DNA of 64,000 nt from Mucilaginibacter geliditolerans (GTDB taxonomy: Bacteria > Bacteroidota > Bacteroidia > Sphingobacteriales > Sphingobacteriaceae). Below the pieces are notes generated by a model. It saw nothing but the letters and a program-made list of their open reading frames with translations. It made no database searches and had not been told where the DNA came from. Positions 25,682-35,396 of this stretch are shown piece by piece (the first letter of the stretch is position 1; every line of letters starts with the position of its first letter). Where the stretch lies: the NCBI RefSeq assembly GCF_014200495.1, contig NZ_JACHBY010000002.1:620001-684000 (forward strand), in the 5' to 3' direction. The translations under genes and the position numbers were made by a program.

Positions 25682-26296
25682 ATGCACATTGCTATTGTAG
25701 GAAATATAGGCGCAGGCAAAACCACGCTTGCTGAATTATTAGCCAAAAGTTACGGTTGGGAACCACTGTTCGAGGCCGTTGATAACAACCCTTATCTAGA
25801 GGATTTTTACAACGACATGAAACGATGGAGTTTTAACCTGCAGATCTACTTTTTAAACAGCCGCTACCGCCAGTTAATGGATATCCAGAAAAGCGGCCGT
25901 AATATAGTTCAGGATCGTACCATTTATGAAGACGCCTTCATTTTTGCCGAAAACCTGCATGACATGGGTTTAATGACTACCCGCGATTATGAGAATTACC
26001 GTTCCATATTTGATAATATGACCGCCTATATTAAACCACCCGATCTGTTGGTCTACTTAAAAGCATCAGTGCCTACATTGGTAAATAACATACAGCGCCG
26101 CGGCAGGGAATATGAGATTGGCATAAGGATAGATTACCTGTCGAAACTCAATGAAAAATATCAAAAATGGATATCCAGTTATAACCTGGGGAAACTACTG
26201 ATAATTGATAAAGACGTAATTGATTTCGCCAACAATACCGAAGACATGGCCACCGTTGTTCAGTTGATTGAGCGGGAGATAAACGGGTTATTTTAA
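25682..26296 (+). CDS. Deoxynucleoside kinase
   Basis: A 204-residue nucleoside salvage kinase. The P-loop is GNIGAGKTT (residues 7-15), the substrate-side block WSFNLQIYFLNSRYRQL and the DRT motif with YED (QDRTIYEDAFIF) match the dCK/dGK family, and the lid arginines lie in IQRRGREYE. It phosphorylates deoxyadenosine, deoxyguanosine or deoxycytidine; the choice is not clear from sequence. It stands alone, between short inverted repeats. Confidence 0.9.
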   Translation: MHIAIVGNIGAGKTTLAELLAKSYGWEPLFEAVDNNPYLEDFYNDMKRWSFNLQIYFLNSRYRQLMDIQKSGRNIVQDRTIYEDAFIFAENLHDMGLMTTRDYENYRSIFDNMTAYIKPPDLLVYLKASVPTLVNNIQRRGREYEIGIRIDYLSKLNEKYQKWISSYNLGKLLIIDKDVIDFANNTEDMATVVQLIEREINGLF

Positions 26297-26362
26297 CACC
26301 TATTGTCATTTCGACTGTAAGGAGAAATCTTCTTAAAGCGATGCTCACGATTTTATCAGGCG

Positions 26363-27001
26363 ATGAAAAAGGTCATTATTTTTTTTCTATTCTTATTTAT
26401 TTGTAGTTGTTCTTCACAAACAACCGGCTGGAAGGAATTAAATTTAAATTGCTTTAAACTTCAGGTTCCTAAAGATTGGGAAGGCTCACTTCCGACAGAT
26501 CAGGAAGATTCATTCGTAGGCCAAATAACGGGGCAACAAATTATGTTATCTTTCGATTGTAGTGACAGAGGTTACGCTAATAATCTCATCCCGTCAGTAA
26601 ATGAATATCTGAATAGTAGACAATGGATGGATTTTGATCTTATCAATTCTGACAAATTTCCGTTTAACAAAGTCAAGCGGAGCTTTAGCATTCCCACATC
26701 AGAGCAAAGAAAAAAATACCCTAAAGCTGATTACATTGCTAAAATAACTTATAACGATAATGTTATTTTTGTGCCGGTTATATTACCAGGCGATGTAAAG
26801 AATCATAACGTACAAGTTGATAGTACTACCAATTACATTATAAAAACTATTTGGCCAAAGGTTGCCGGAAAAGGAATGACCGGAATATATATCCATGACA
26901 AGCATTCAGATTTAAATTTTCAGATGAATGGAGAAAATTTATCTTTAAAAAATGAAGCATTAGCTTTGCAAGCTTTTAAAACAATCAAAATTAAACAATA
27001 A
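26363..27001 (+). CDS. Putative lipoprotein of unknown function
   Basis: A 212-residue protein with a lipoprotein signal: MKKVIIFFLFLFICSCSS, lipobox ICSC, so it should be anchored by a lipidated cysteine at residue 16 or so. The mature part begins with a PsbP/DUF-like beta pattern (FKLQVPKDWEG, typical of proteins annotated as lipoproteins with a PKDW motif), but no enzyme motif is visible. The stop overlaps the kdsB start (TAATG), so the two are translated from one message. A remnant of a GTCATTTCGAC-type repeat precedes it. Confidence 0.75.
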   Translation: MKKVIIFFLFLFICSCSSQTTGWKELNLNCFKLQVPKDWEGSLPTDQEDSFVGQITGQQIMLSFDCSDRGYANNLIPSVNEYLNSRQWMDFDLINSDKFPFNKVKRSFSIPTSEQRKKYPKADYIAKITYNDNVIFVPVILPGDVKNHNVQVDSTTNYIIKTIWPKVAGKGMTGIYIHDKHSDLNFQMNGENLSLKNEALALQAFKTIKIKQ

Positions 27002-27738
27002 TGAACATTCTCGGCATCATACCGGCACGCTACGCATCATCCCGTTTCCCTGGCAAACCATTGGTTGATATCGCCGGCAAAAGCATGATACAGCGTGTAT
27101 ATGAGCAGGCTAAAAAATGCACTTCACTAACCGAAGTTATTGTTGCTACCGATGATAACCGCATATTTGACCATGTAACCGGTTTTGGCGGCGTAGCAGT
27201 AATGACAGCCTCCGACCATCATAGCGGTACAGACCGCTGTGCCGAAGTGGCCTTACTCCATCCGCAATACGATGTAATCATCAACATACAGGGTGATGAA
27301 CCTTATATTGACCCTGAACAAATAACAAAAGTTGCCGCCTGCTTTATTTCTGCTGATGTGCAGCTGGCTACATTGATAAAAAAGGTCCTGTCGTTTGATG
27401 AACTGAATAACCCCAATTCACCAAAAGTTATCATCAATAAATCAGCTGAGGCTATCTACTTTTCGCGCACCCCGCTACCCTACCTGCGCGGGTACGAATA
27501 CAATGATTGGCTGAGCCATTATACCTACTTTAAACACATAGGCATTTATGGTTACAGGGCCGATGTTTTGCAGCAGGTAACCAAACTACCGGTATCCTCA
27601 TTAGAGAAAGCCGAAAGCCTGGAACAACTCCGCTGGATTGAAAACGGCTACCGTATTAAAGTTGCAGAAACCGGGCTGGAAACCCATGCCATTGATATAC
27701 CCGAAGATCTGGAAAAGCTGCTGAAACTTAACCTTTAA
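27001..27738 (+). CDS. kdsB: CMP-KDO synthetase (3-deoxy-manno-octulosonate cytidylyltransferase)
   Basis: A 245-residue nucleotidyltransferase that activates KDO with CTP for lipopolysaccharide inner-core synthesis in the cytoplasm. The N-terminal IIPARYASSRFPGKPL and INIQGDEPYI are the family signature, and the late block FKHIGIYGYRADVL fits too. The length is typical. It starts within the stop of the lipoprotein gene. Its presence indicates a Gram-negative outer membrane. Confidence 0.95.
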   Translation: MNILGIIPARYASSRFPGKPLVDIAGKSMIQRVYEQAKKCTSLTEVIVATDDNRIFDHVTGFGGVAVMTASDHHSGTDRCAEVALLHPQYDVIINIQGDEPYIDPEQITKVAACFISADVQLATLIKKVLSFDELNNPNSPKVIINKSAEAIYFSRTPLPYLRGYEYNDWLSHYTYFKHIGIYGYRADVLQQVTKLPVSSLEKAESLEQLRWIENGYRIKVAETGLETHAIDIPEDLEKLLKLNL

Positions 27739-27886
27739 TGCCTCAATAAGTATCCTTGAGATTATTATTAATTATAAAAACAATTAATATAGCATATTAA
27801 CAAATAAGTGTAGAATATTAGCAAATACTAACTTATAGTTACTTAATTTAGCAAGATAATACTGCCTAGCTAATTATCACCTAAAT

Positions 27887-29020
27887 ATGAGGATCAATCA
27901 GCATCATTACATTAGTAAAACCTGGAAGGATTATTCTATAAACCCAACACTGAATACTCAAAAATGCCAGCTGGTACTTGCGTTTGGCTCTCCGGCATTA
28001 ATAGTTGATCCTGAAATATATAACCACCTCAAAGTCAAATACCCGGCAGCAAACATTGTTTTTTCATCCACCTCGGGCGAAATAATTGACGATAATGTTT
28101 ATGACGATACCATTGTGGTAACCGCCATTGAATTAGCCAATGCAACCATCACCTGCTCCAATACCCACATCAAAAAACATAATAACAGTTTCGAAAGCGG
28201 TGCTTATTTAATGCAACAGCTAAATAAACCAAGCTTAAAATGTGTGTTTATCATCTCCGATGGTACTTTTATTAACGGTAGCGAACTGGTAGCCGGGTTC
28301 AACGCCAATAACCCGGGACATGTGCCTGTTACCGGGGGCATGGCCGGCGATGCCGACAGGTTCAGCAGCACGTTTACCAGTATTAATGCGGTACCATCCC
28401 AAGGCAATGTAATAGCTATTGGTTTTTATGGCAATGGCCTTTCTGTTTATCATGGTTCATGCGGTGGCTGGGATGAATTTGGCCCCGAGCGTACCATCAC
28501 TAAATCTGATAAAAACGTGTTATTTGAGATTGATGGCAATAACGCGCTCGATCTGTATAAACAATATTTAGGCAATTACGTAAAAGAATTACCGGGTTCA
28601 GCATTGCTGTTCCCCCTTTCGCTAAAGCTTAGCGGAGCCGATAATACTCTTGTACGTACTATTTTAAGTATTGACGAGAACGAAAAAACCATGACCTTTG
28701 CCGGTAATCTGCCTGTAGGCAGCAAGGTGCGATTAATGAAGGCTAATTTTGAAAAACTTATAGATGCCTCATCAAGCGCTGCCGAAGATGCTACCGGTGC
28801 TCATAAAGTGGAACTGGCTGTATTAGTGAGCTGCGTGGGCCGCAAGCTGGTTTTGAATGATAGAACTGATGAAGAACTAATGGCAGCAAAGGAGATTTTT
28901 GGCGATAAAACCGCCATCACAGGTTTTTATTCCTATGGCGAACTATCACCCTTTAATAAAGGCACGCAATGCGAGTTGCACAACCAAACCATGACCATTA
29001 CCACATTTACAGAAAATTGA
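27887..29020 (+). CDS. FIST-domain sensory protein
   Basis: A 377-residue soluble protein with FIST_N (about residues 25-200: CQLVLAFGSPALI, VFSSTSGEI, VTGGMAGDADRF) and FIST_C (about 210-360: NALDLYKQYLG to GFYSYGELSPF) as the whole protein. FIST domains are thought to bind small ligands such as amino acids and usually feed a kinase or cyclase. Here the sensor is a separate gene 4 bp before a soluble hybrid histidine kinase, so the pair probably works as a two-protein ligand sensor. No membrane helices. Confidence 0.9.
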   Translation: MRINQHHYISKTWKDYSINPTLNTQKCQLVLAFGSPALIVDPEIYNHLKVKYPAANIVFSSTSGEIIDDNVYDDTIVVTAIELANATITCSNTHIKKHNNSFESGAYLMQQLNKPSLKCVFIISDGTFINGSELVAGFNANNPGHVPVTGGMAGDADRFSSTFTSINAVPSQGNVIAIGFYGNGLSVYHGSCGGWDEFGPERTITKSDKNVLFEIDGNNALDLYKQYLGNYVKELPGSALLFPLSLKLSGADNTLVRTILSIDENEKTMTFAGNLPVGSKVRLMKANFEKLIDASSSAAEDATGAHKVELAVLVSCVGRKLVLNDRTDEELMAAKEIFGDKTAITGFYSYGELSPFNKGTQCELHNQTMTITTFTEN

Positions 29021-29024
29021 GCTA

Positions 29025-30557
29025 ATGCAGACCATGGATTATCATCATCTTTTAAACAAACAAGTTAAAAAGCTGCTTCCTGAAAGTTATCTGGAAGATG
29101 ATACCATTGTTCAATTTTTAAATGCCATAAACAGCTCATTTAATAATTTCGACAGGGCTAAAAACCTGGCCGATCATGCTTTTAATATCAGCGAACAAGA
29201 ATATCAACAGGTAACTGCTAATCTGCGCGAGCAAAACGAGATAAAGCAACGTTCCATTTCGCAGATAAAAGAAGCCATAAAATCGCTTGATCCTAAGGCA
29301 GAATTTAAGATGGATGATTCGGACGATGACCTTATACATATCATCAGCTTTCTTAAACAACGTATTGAAGAAGCCAAGCTGCTTGAGCTGGAACTCATTA
29401 ATGCCAAAGATGTAGCCGAAAAGGCCGCTATGGCAAAAACACAGTTTCTGTCCGTAATGAGTCATGAGATCCGTACGCCAATGAACGCGGTTATTGGTTT
29501 CACACACCTGCTCATTCATCAGGATCCTAAGCCTGAGCAGGTTGAATTCCTTAATTTTCTTAAGTTCTCTGCTGAAAACCTGTTGGTATTGATAAACGAT
29601 ATACTTGATTTTAATAAAATAGAGGCCGGCAAAATAGAGTTTGAAAGCGTAGATTTTAGTATTAAGGACCTGATCTCGAACACCCGCCTTTCGTTACTGC
29701 AAAAAGCAAATGAAAAGGATATCAAAATTAAGCTAATGCTTGATCAGGACCTGCCAAATGCATTAATAGGCGACCCTGTGCGCCTGGGCCAGATATTGAC
29801 CAACTTAATAAGCAACGCGGTAAAGTTTACCAACAGCGGTAAAGTAACCATTACCGCGTCATTAGCCCAGCATGATAATGATCACTCCACCATTGATTTT
29901 GAGGTGGCTGATACCGGCATAGGCATAATGCCCGATAAACTGGATTATATATTCGACAGTTTTAGTCAGGCTAGCTCTGATACCACCCGCAAATTTGGCG
30001 GCAGTGGCTTAGGTTTAACCATAACCAAACGGTTATTACAATTACAGGGCAGCGATATTTATGTAAAAAGCGAATATGGCAAAGGCTCGGAATTTACATT
30101 TTCACTCACCTTTAAAAACAGTAGTAAACGCATCAACAACATCTTAAACAGCGATGAATTTTACTCGTTGAAAAGCTTAAAAGGCACTAAGCTGTTGATT
30201 GCCGAGGATAATCTGATAAACGTTATACTGGCCAAAGAATTTATGAAGCAGTGGGATGTGGACTGTGATGTGGCCGAGAATGGTGAAATAGCCCTGATGC
30301 TGGTAAAAACTAATAACTATGATATGGTTTTGATGGACCTGCAAATGCCCGAGATGGATGGCTACCAAACAACAATAGCTATAAGGGAACTGGAAGGAGA
30401 GAAATACAAGAAGCTGCCGATATTAGCGCTCACGGCGTCGGCTATGCTCGATATACAGGATCAGGCTTTTACCGTAGGCATGAATGATTATATCAGCAAG
30501 CCATTTAACCCCAATGAGTTACACCGTAAAATAGCGGCTTATAGTAACAAGAATTAG
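29025..30557 (+). CDS. Soluble hybrid histidine kinase with receiver domain
   Basis: A 510-residue protein: an N-terminal coiled-coil region (about 1-140), HisKA with the phospho-His in FLSVMSHEIRTPMNAVIG, a HATPase with N, G1 and G2 boxes (LISNAVKFT, DTGIGI, GSGLGL), and a C-terminal receiver (AEDNLIN, phospho-Asp in VLMDLQMPEMDG, TASA, KPF). No membrane helix or sensor domain is visible, so input must come from a partner, most likely the FIST protein encoded just upstream. It lacks an output domain; the downstream phosphorelay partner is unknown. Confidence 0.93.
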   Translation: MQTMDYHHLLNKQVKKLLPESYLEDDTIVQFLNAINSSFNNFDRAKNLADHAFNISEQEYQQVTANLREQNEIKQRSISQIKEAIKSLDPKAEFKMDDSDDDLIHIISFLKQRIEEAKLLELELINAKDVAEKAAMAKTQFLSVMSHEIRTPMNAVIGFTHLLIHQDPKPEQVEFLNFLKFSAENLLVLINDILDFNKIEAGKIEFESVDFSIKDLISNTRLSLLQKANEKDIKIKLMLDQDLPNALIGDPVRLGQILTNLISNAVKFTNSGKVTITASLAQHDNDHSTIDFEVADTGIGIMPDKLDYIFDSFSQASSDTTRKFGGSGLGLTITKRLLQLQGSDIYVKSEYGKGSEFTFSLTFKNSSKRINNILNSDEFYSLKSLKGTKLLIAEDNLINVILAKEFMKQWDVDCDVAENGEIALMLVKTNNYDMVLMDLQMPEMDGYQTTIAIRELEGEKYKKLPILALTASAMLDIQDQAFTVGMNDYISKPFNPNELHRKIAAYSNKN

Positions 30558-30585
30558 TTTTTTAGCAGATCCCGCTTATTTTTTA

Positions 30586-30616
30586 CTTGCATTCTTTTTA
30601 TTTAAAGTTATATTTG
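30586..30616 (+). promoter_or_regulatory. Promoter of the histidine operon
   Basis: TTG (30587-30589), 19 bp, then TATATTTG (30609-30616), a full match to the Bacteroidetes -7 box TAnnTTTG. Transcription would start near 30623, ~28 nt before the leader peptide ATG. Confidence 0.75.
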
Positions 30617-30650
30617 CAGCAGCTTGTCTATCGTTTTACTATAACAAAAA

Positions 30651-30713
30651 ATGGGACGTTTTAACTTACATCATCTTCATCTGCATCATCGCCACCATAT
30701 GGCGACCAGATAA
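30651..30713 (+). CDS. hisL: Histidine operon leader peptide
   Basis: A 20-codon frame with seven histidine codons in a run of ten (HHLHLHHRHH), between the his promoter and hisG. This is the hallmark of ribosome-mediated attenuation: stalling at His codons when His-tRNA is short changes the folding of the downstream RNA. The leader start region AAAATGGG (30648-30655) can pair with CCCATTTT (30742-30749), and GTTTC-TTCGT-GAAAC (30720-30734) forms a stem between them, so alternative structures exist. It is too short to be listed by standard gene finding. The exact switch is not worked out. Confidence 0.88.
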   Translation: MGRFNLHHLHLHHRHHMATR

Positions 30714-30777
30714 TGTATTGTTTCTTCGTGAAACTCGAACCCCCATTTTATAGTTTAATACCCTCATACCACAAATT
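30714..30777 (+). promoter_or_regulatory. Probable attenuator region of the histidine operon
   Basis: Between the leader peptide and hisG: hairpin GTTTC-TTCGT-GAAAC (30720-30734) and CCCATTTT (30742-30749), which is complementary to the leader start AAAATGGG, followed by ATAGTTT. No classic GC stem with a long U-run is seen, so the mechanism may be translational or use a weak terminator. Confidence 0.5.
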
Positions 30778-31629
30778 TTGAAAACACTAAAAATAGCGAT
30801 CCAAAAATCGGGTCGGCTCAACGAAAAATCCGTTGAACTACTAAAAAACTGCGGCCTTAACTTTGAAAATTATAAGAGCTCGCTTATCTCTCCTGTCTCC
30901 AATTTCCCCTTAGAAATTCTTTTTCTTCGCGATGATGATATCCCTGAATATGTTCAGGATGGCATTGCCGATCTGGGCATAGTTGGCGAAAACGTGATTG
31001 AGGAAACCGAAGTTGAGGTAAACTACCTGCAACGCCTTGGATTTGGTAAATGCTCATTAAAAATAGCAGTGCCAAACAATAATACCATAAACGAATTGAG
31101 CCAGCTTAACGGCAGGTCAATTGCAACTACCTACCCTGTTATTCTGGGCAAGTTTTTGAAAGCACAGGGTATACAGTCAGATATCCGCACCATATCAGGT
31201 TCTGTTGAAATCTCTCCGGGCTTAGGTTTGGCCGATGCGATTTGCGATCTGGTGTCAACCGGCGGCACCTTAAAAAGCAACGGACTTATTCCTTTTGCCG
31301 ATGTAATGTCGAGCGAAGCGATCCTGATCTGCAACAACAAAAACGGCGACTCCGAACTGATAAAAGAGCTGGTACAACGCATACAATCTGTATTACGTGC
31401 CAAGGAAACCAAGTATGTTGTATTGAATGTGCCTAAAGATAACCTGCCTGCCATCATCGCTTTGCTACCTGGTGTTAAAAGCCCATCAGTAGTACCATTG
31501 GCTGAGGGCGATTGGGTTGCAGTACATACCGTAATTCCTGAGCGTGATTTTTGGGACAGGATAAGCCAGCTTAAACAAGCGGGCGCGCAAGGCATTGTAG
31601 TAATGCCGATTGAGAAGATAATATTATAA
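30778..31629 (+). CDS. hisG: ATP phosphoribosyltransferase, long form
   Basis: A 283-residue enzyme catalysing the first step of histidine synthesis, PRPP plus ATP to phosphoribosyl-ATP. KIAIQKSGRL and DAICDLVSTGGTL are the catalytic signature; the extra C-terminal ACT-like domain (about 205-283) marks the long form that is feedback-inhibited by histidine and needs no HisZ. The start is TTG at 30778, as no ATG lies near. It follows the leader peptide and is followed by a palindromic element before hisD. Confidence 0.96.
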   Translation: MKTLKIAIQKSGRLNEKSVELLKNCGLNFENYKSSLISPVSNFPLEILFLRDDDIPEYVQDGIADLGIVGENVIEETEVEVNYLQRLGFGKCSLKIAVPNNNTINELSQLNGRSIATTYPVILGKFLKAQGIQSDIRTISGSVEISPGLGLADAICDLVSTGGTLKSNGLIPFADVMSSEAILICNNKNGDSELIKELVQRIQSVLRAKETKYVVLNVPKDNLPAIIALLPGVKSPSVVPLAEGDWVAVHTVIPERDFWDRISQLKQAGAQGIVVMPIEKIIL

Positions 31630-31721
31630 GCCCCCGCCCCCCTAAAGGGGGAGGAATAGGCAACAATATATAATTAATAATCACCACCAGGACGTAACTC
31701 CCCTTTAGGGGGTTTGGGGGA
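31630..31721. repeat. Two-hairpin G/C-run element at the hisG-hisD junction
   Basis: CCCCCGCCCCCCTAAAGGGG (31630-31653) faces CCCCTTTAGGGGGTTTGGGG (31697-31721), ~45 bp apart. The same element as 10496-10597 and 10930-11028, here fully intergenic. A degenerate half (CCTCTTTAGGAGG) also occurs at 50985-51000. Confidence 0.85.
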
Positions 31722-31726
31722 TAAAA

Positions 31727-33010
31727 ATGAAAACATACAAGTATTCAGACTTAAGCAAAGCAAACATCAGCAAACTGGTTCAGCGTAATGTTGACCCGGC
31801 GCATGAGGTGCGCGATGCAGTTGAGGAAATTCTCGCCAAAGTAAAACTACATGGCGACAAGGCACTCTATGATTATGCGCTTAAGTTTGAGAAAGTAGTA
31901 CTAGATAAGCTTTACCTTACTAAAAGTGAGCTTTCAGAAATTGCTGAAGGTGTATCAGTTGAACAAAAAACTGCATTAGATACCGCTTATAACAACATCT
32001 ACAAGTTTCACCAAACACAGCTAAAAACCGAGGATAAGGTTGAAACCATGCCTGGCGTAACCTGCTGGCGCGAGGTAAGGGCTATTGAAAAAGTAGGCTT
32101 ATACATCCCCGGTGGTACAGCGGTTTTACCAAGCACCTTTTTAATGCTGGGCATACCCGCCCGTATTGCAGGCTGCAGTGAAATAGTGGTTTGCACGCCA
32201 CCGCAAAAGAATGGCAAGGTGAATCCGTTTATCGCCTACGTGGCCTTATTGTTGGATATTGACACCGTTTACCTTACAGGCGGTGCGCAGGCAATAGCGG
32301 CAATGGCATATGGCACAAAAACCATTACTAAAACCGATAAGATCTTTGGCCCAGGCAACCAATTTGTAACCAAGGCTAAAACCATTGTACAATCAACTAC
32401 TACAACAGCCATTGATATGCCTGCGGGCCCGTCAGAAGTACTGGTTATTGCCGATGAAACAGCTAACCCGGTTTACATAGCTGCCGATCTGCTGGCACAG
32501 GCGGAGCATGGTGTTGATAGTCAGTCTATATTAGTTACTACATCAGCACAAATTGCAGAGCAAACCATTGCAGAATTAAAGAAACAATTACCGGTATTAC
32601 CACGAGCAGAAATTGCAGGAAAAGCAATAGACAACTCTTACATCGTGATAACAAATACGTTGGATGAGGCTATGCAGTTCAGTAATGAATATGCACCCGA
32701 GCATTTGATATTAGCTACCGAAAACTGGAAAAACATAACCGATAAAATAGTTAACGCAGGTTCGGTATTCTTGGGTAATTTGACCCCGGAGAGTGCCGGT
32801 GATTATGCATCAGGCACAAACCATACCCTGCCTACCAGTTCATTTGCAAAGGCATATTCAGGTGTATCAGTTGATTCCTTTGTTAAGAAGATCACTTTCC
32901 AGCATCTATCGCCGGAAGGCGTTAAAAATATTGGCCGCACCGTTGAAATTTTAGCGGAGCTGGAAGGCTTACAAGCGCATAAAAACGCGGTAAGTGTGAG
33001 AATGAAATAA
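31727..33010 (+). CDS. hisD: Histidinol dehydrogenase
   Basis: A 427-residue zinc enzyme performing the last two oxidations, histidinol to histidine with NAD+. IPGGTAVLPS, GPGNQFV, DMPAGPSEVLVIAD and the QAEHGVDSQS segment with its His ligand, plus YAPEHL, are the family blocks. The length is normal. It stands between hisG and hisC in the operon. Confidence 0.97.
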   Translation: MKTYKYSDLSKANISKLVQRNVDPAHEVRDAVEEILAKVKLHGDKALYDYALKFEKVVLDKLYLTKSELSEIAEGVSVEQKTALDTAYNNIYKFHQTQLKTEDKVETMPGVTCWREVRAIEKVGLYIPGGTAVLPSTFLMLGIPARIAGCSEIVVCTPPQKNGKVNPFIAYVALLLDIDTVYLTGGAQAIAAMAYGTKTITKTDKIFGPGNQFVTKAKTIVQSTTTTAIDMPAGPSEVLVIADETANPVYIAADLLAQAEHGVDSQSILVTTSAQIAEQTIAELKKQLPVLPRAEIAGKAIDNSYIVITNTLDEAMQFSNEYAPEHLILATENWKNITDKIVNAGSVFLGNLTPESAGDYASGTNHTLPTSSFAKAYSGVSVDSFVKKITFQHLSPEGVKNIGRTVEILAELEGLQAHKNAVSVRMK

Positions 33011-33027
33011 CATATACAATAACCAAG

Positions 33028-33110
33028 CGTCATTGCGAGGTACGAAGCAATCTCTAAACTATACAGAGCCACTCTCCAAATCGGGGATTGCTTCGTACCT
33101 CGCAATGACG
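33028..33110. repeat. Palindromic repeat (CGTCATTGCGAGG-ACGAAGCAATC family) between hisD and hisC
   Basis: CGTCATTGCGAGGTACGAAG at the left faces the exact inverse CTTCGTACCTCGCAATGACG at the right, with ~40 bp between. The second full copy is at 36777-36858 in the same operon. Confidence 0.9.
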
Positions 33111-33129
33111 AGTAGAAGATAAGAATACC

Positions 33130-34176
33130 ATGTTCAGCATAGATAAAATTATAAGAGAAAACATCAAAAACCTCGTACCCTACTCATCCGCACGTGACGA
33201 ATACAAAGGTGAGGCGAGTGTTTTTTTAGATGCCAATGAGAATGCCTTTGGCTCACCACTGGAGCAGCAATACAACCGCTACCCCGACCCACTGCAATAC
33301 AAAGTAAAAAAACGCCTGAGCGATATAAAAGGTGTACCGCCGCGCAACATATTTTTAGGTAACGGCAGCGATGAAGCGATAGATGTGCTTTTCCGCAGCT
33401 TTTGTAACCCCGGTGTAGATAATGTGATACTGGTACCGCCAACCTATGGCATGTACGAGGTATCGGCCAATATCAACGATATAAAGATCAACAAAGTACC
33501 ACTTACTGACGAATATCAGCTTAACCTGGAAGGTATTGCCGAAGCAATTAACGAGCAAACCAAAATAATCTTCATTTGCTCGCCCAATAACCCAACGGGT
33601 AACTCCATTAGCCGGGATGATATTGAAACACTATTAGCCAACTTCAGTGGCTTGGTAGTTATTGATGAGGCTTATATCAATTTTAGTCGCCAGAAAACAT
33701 TTATACAGGAGCTTACCGAGTATGCTAATCTTGTAGTATTGCAAACGCTCTCTAAGGCATGGGGACTGGCGGGTTTACGCGTGGGAATGGCCTTCGCCAG
33801 CGAGGAAATCATCGAGGTGATGAACAAGGTTAAGCCGCCGTATAACATCAACGAGGCATCGCAGGAACTGGCTTTAAAAGCACTGGAAAATGTCGACCAG
33901 GTAAATGGCTGGATAAAAGAGATCTTGCTGCAACGCGATAGGTTGGTATTAACACTTAAAGATTTTGATTTTGTGCTGGATATTTACCCATCTGATGCTA
34001 ATTTTATCTTAGTAAAAACAAAAGATCCGAAAGGGATCTATAACTTTTTAGTAGACAAAGGCATTATTGTACGCGATCGCTCAAAAGTAGACCTTTGTGA
34101 GGGTTGTTTACGTATAACCGTAGGTACGCCTGCGGAAAATGATATTTTACTGCAAACATTACAGAATTACAAATGA
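33130..34176 (+). CDS. hisC: Histidinol-phosphate aminotransferase
   Basis: A 348-residue class I/II PLP aminotransferase that makes histidinol phosphate with glutamate. ANENAFGSP at the N-terminus, CSPNNPTGN, and the PLP lysine in [16 protein letters not shown] are clear. It overlaps hisB by 4 bp (ATGA), so translation is coupled. Confidence 0.96.
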   Translation: MFSIDKIIRENIKNLVPYSSARDEYKGEASVFLDANENAFGSPLEQQYNRYPDPLQYKVKKRLSDIKGVPPRNIFLGNGSDEAIDVLFRSFCNPGVDNVILVPPTYGMYEVSANINDIKINKVPLTDEYQLNLEGIAEAINEQTKIIFICSPNNPTGNSISRDDIETLLANFSGLVVIDEAYINFSRQKTFIQELTEYANLVVLQTLSKAWGLAGLRVGMAFASEEIIEVMNKVKPPYNINEASQELALKALENVDQVNGWIKEILLQRDRLVLTLKDFDFVLDIYPSDANFILVKTKDPKGIYNFLVDKGIIVRDRSKVDLCEGCLRITVGTPAENDILLQTLQNYK

Positions 34177-35321
34177 GTTACCCCAAAAGAATACTTTTCG
34201 TTGACCGCGACGGAACGATCATAAAAGAGACAACAGATGAGCAGATAGATTCATTTGCCAAGCTGGAGTTTTACCCCGGCGCGCTGCAATACCTGCCCAA
34301 AATAGCTAAGGAGCTTGATTTTGAACTGGTAATGGTAAGCAACCAGGATGGTTTGGGTACAGCTTCATTTCCGGAAGATACCTTTTGGCCGGTACAAAAC
34401 TTCATCCTTAAAACATTGGAAAATGAAGGCGTTGTGTTTTCAAACATTTGTATAGACCGTACTTTCCCTGCTGATAACGCCCCTACCCGCAAACCGGCTA
34501 CAGGCCTGTTGACCCAGTACTTTGACACAGAGAAATACGACCTGCAAAATTCCTTCACCATTGGCGACCGTAAGAATGATGTTTTATTAGGCTATAATTT
34601 GGGTGCGAAAGCCATATGGCTGAATGAAAATTCGGGCCTGGGCGGCAAAGAGTTTACTGAGGATGAAAACAATAAGATACAAAGCACAGTTGCTTTAGAA
34701 ACTACTGATTGGGAAAAAATCTACGAATTCCTGAAACTAGGTGAGCGTGTGGCTGAAAACCATCGTGCTACCAAAGAAACAGATATCCAAATAAAAATAA
34801 ACCTCGACGGAAAAGGCGAAGCCAAAGTAAGCACCGGCCTGCATTTTTTTGATCATATGCTTGATCAGATCGCAAGGCACGGCAATATCGATCTGGAAAT
34901 TATTGCCCAGGGCGATCTGCATATTGATGAGCACCATACCATTGAGGATACCGGTATTGCCTTGGGTGAAGTTTTCGCCACGGCATTAGGTAACAAAAGA
35001 GGCATTGAGCGCTATGGCTTTTGTTTGCCAATGGACGACTGTTTAGCACAGGTAGCCATAGATTTCGGCGGCCGTAACTGGATAGTTTGGGATGCTGAAT
35101 TTAACAGGGAAAAAATAGGCGAAATGCCTACAGAAATGTTCTATCATTTCTTCAAATCGTTTTCGGATGCAGCAAAATGCAACCTGAACATAAAAGCTGA
35201 AGGGCAGAACGAACATCATAAAATTGAGGCTATATTTAAAGCCTTTGCCAAAGCCATAAAAATGGCCGTAAGGCGCGATGTAAATAACATGGTTTTACCC
35301 TCAACAAAGGGAGTACTTTAG
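34173..35321 (+). CDS. hisB: Bifunctional histidinol-phosphatase / imidazoleglycerol-phosphate dehydratase
   Basis: A 382-residue fusion. Residues ~1-165 are a HAD phosphatase (nucleophile D11 and D13 in FVDRDGTI, later [10 protein letters not shown]). Residues ~190-382 are the dehydratase with metal-binding repeats [23 protein letters not shown] and [15 protein letters not shown]. The fusion form is known from Enterobacteria and Bacteroidetes. It catalyses steps six and eight of the pathway. Confidence 0.96.
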   Translation: MSYPKRILFVDRDGTIIKETTDEQIDSFAKLEFYPGALQYLPKIAKELDFELVMVSNQDGLGTASFPEDTFWPVQNFILKTLENEGVVFSNICIDRTFPADNAPTRKPATGLLTQYFDTEKYDLQNSFTIGDRKNDVLLGYNLGAKAIWLNENSGLGGKEFTEDENNKIQSTVALETTDWEKIYEFLKLGERVAENHRATKETDIQIKINLDGKGEAKVSTGLHFFDHMLDQIARHGNIDLEIIAQGDLHIDEHHTIEDTGIALGEVFATALGNKRGIERYGFCLPMDDCLAQVAIDFGGRNWIVWDAEFNREKIGEMPTEMFYHFFKSFSDAAKCNLNIKAEGQNEHHKIEAIFKAFAKAIKMAVRRDVNNMVLPSTKGVL

Positions 35322-35396
35322 TTGGCAGTTCACAGTAAGCAATTTGCAGTAAAATGCGGCTTGCCTACTGCAAACTTTCAACTGCAAACTAAAAAA
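35322..35396. repeat. Fragment of a GCAGTTTGCAGT-type repeat at the hisB-hisH junction
   Basis: GGCAGTTCACAGT..TTGCAGT on the left and ACTGCAAACTTTCAACTGCAA on the right form an imperfect inverted repeat. It is fully open in the hisH frame, which would add 25 residues if the upstream TTG were used. Relatives at 38878 and 45234. Confidence 0.6.

Noticed and set aside
31131..31595. 154-codon minus-strand frame over hisG
   Set aside because: Antisense shadow; hisG is unambiguous in sense.
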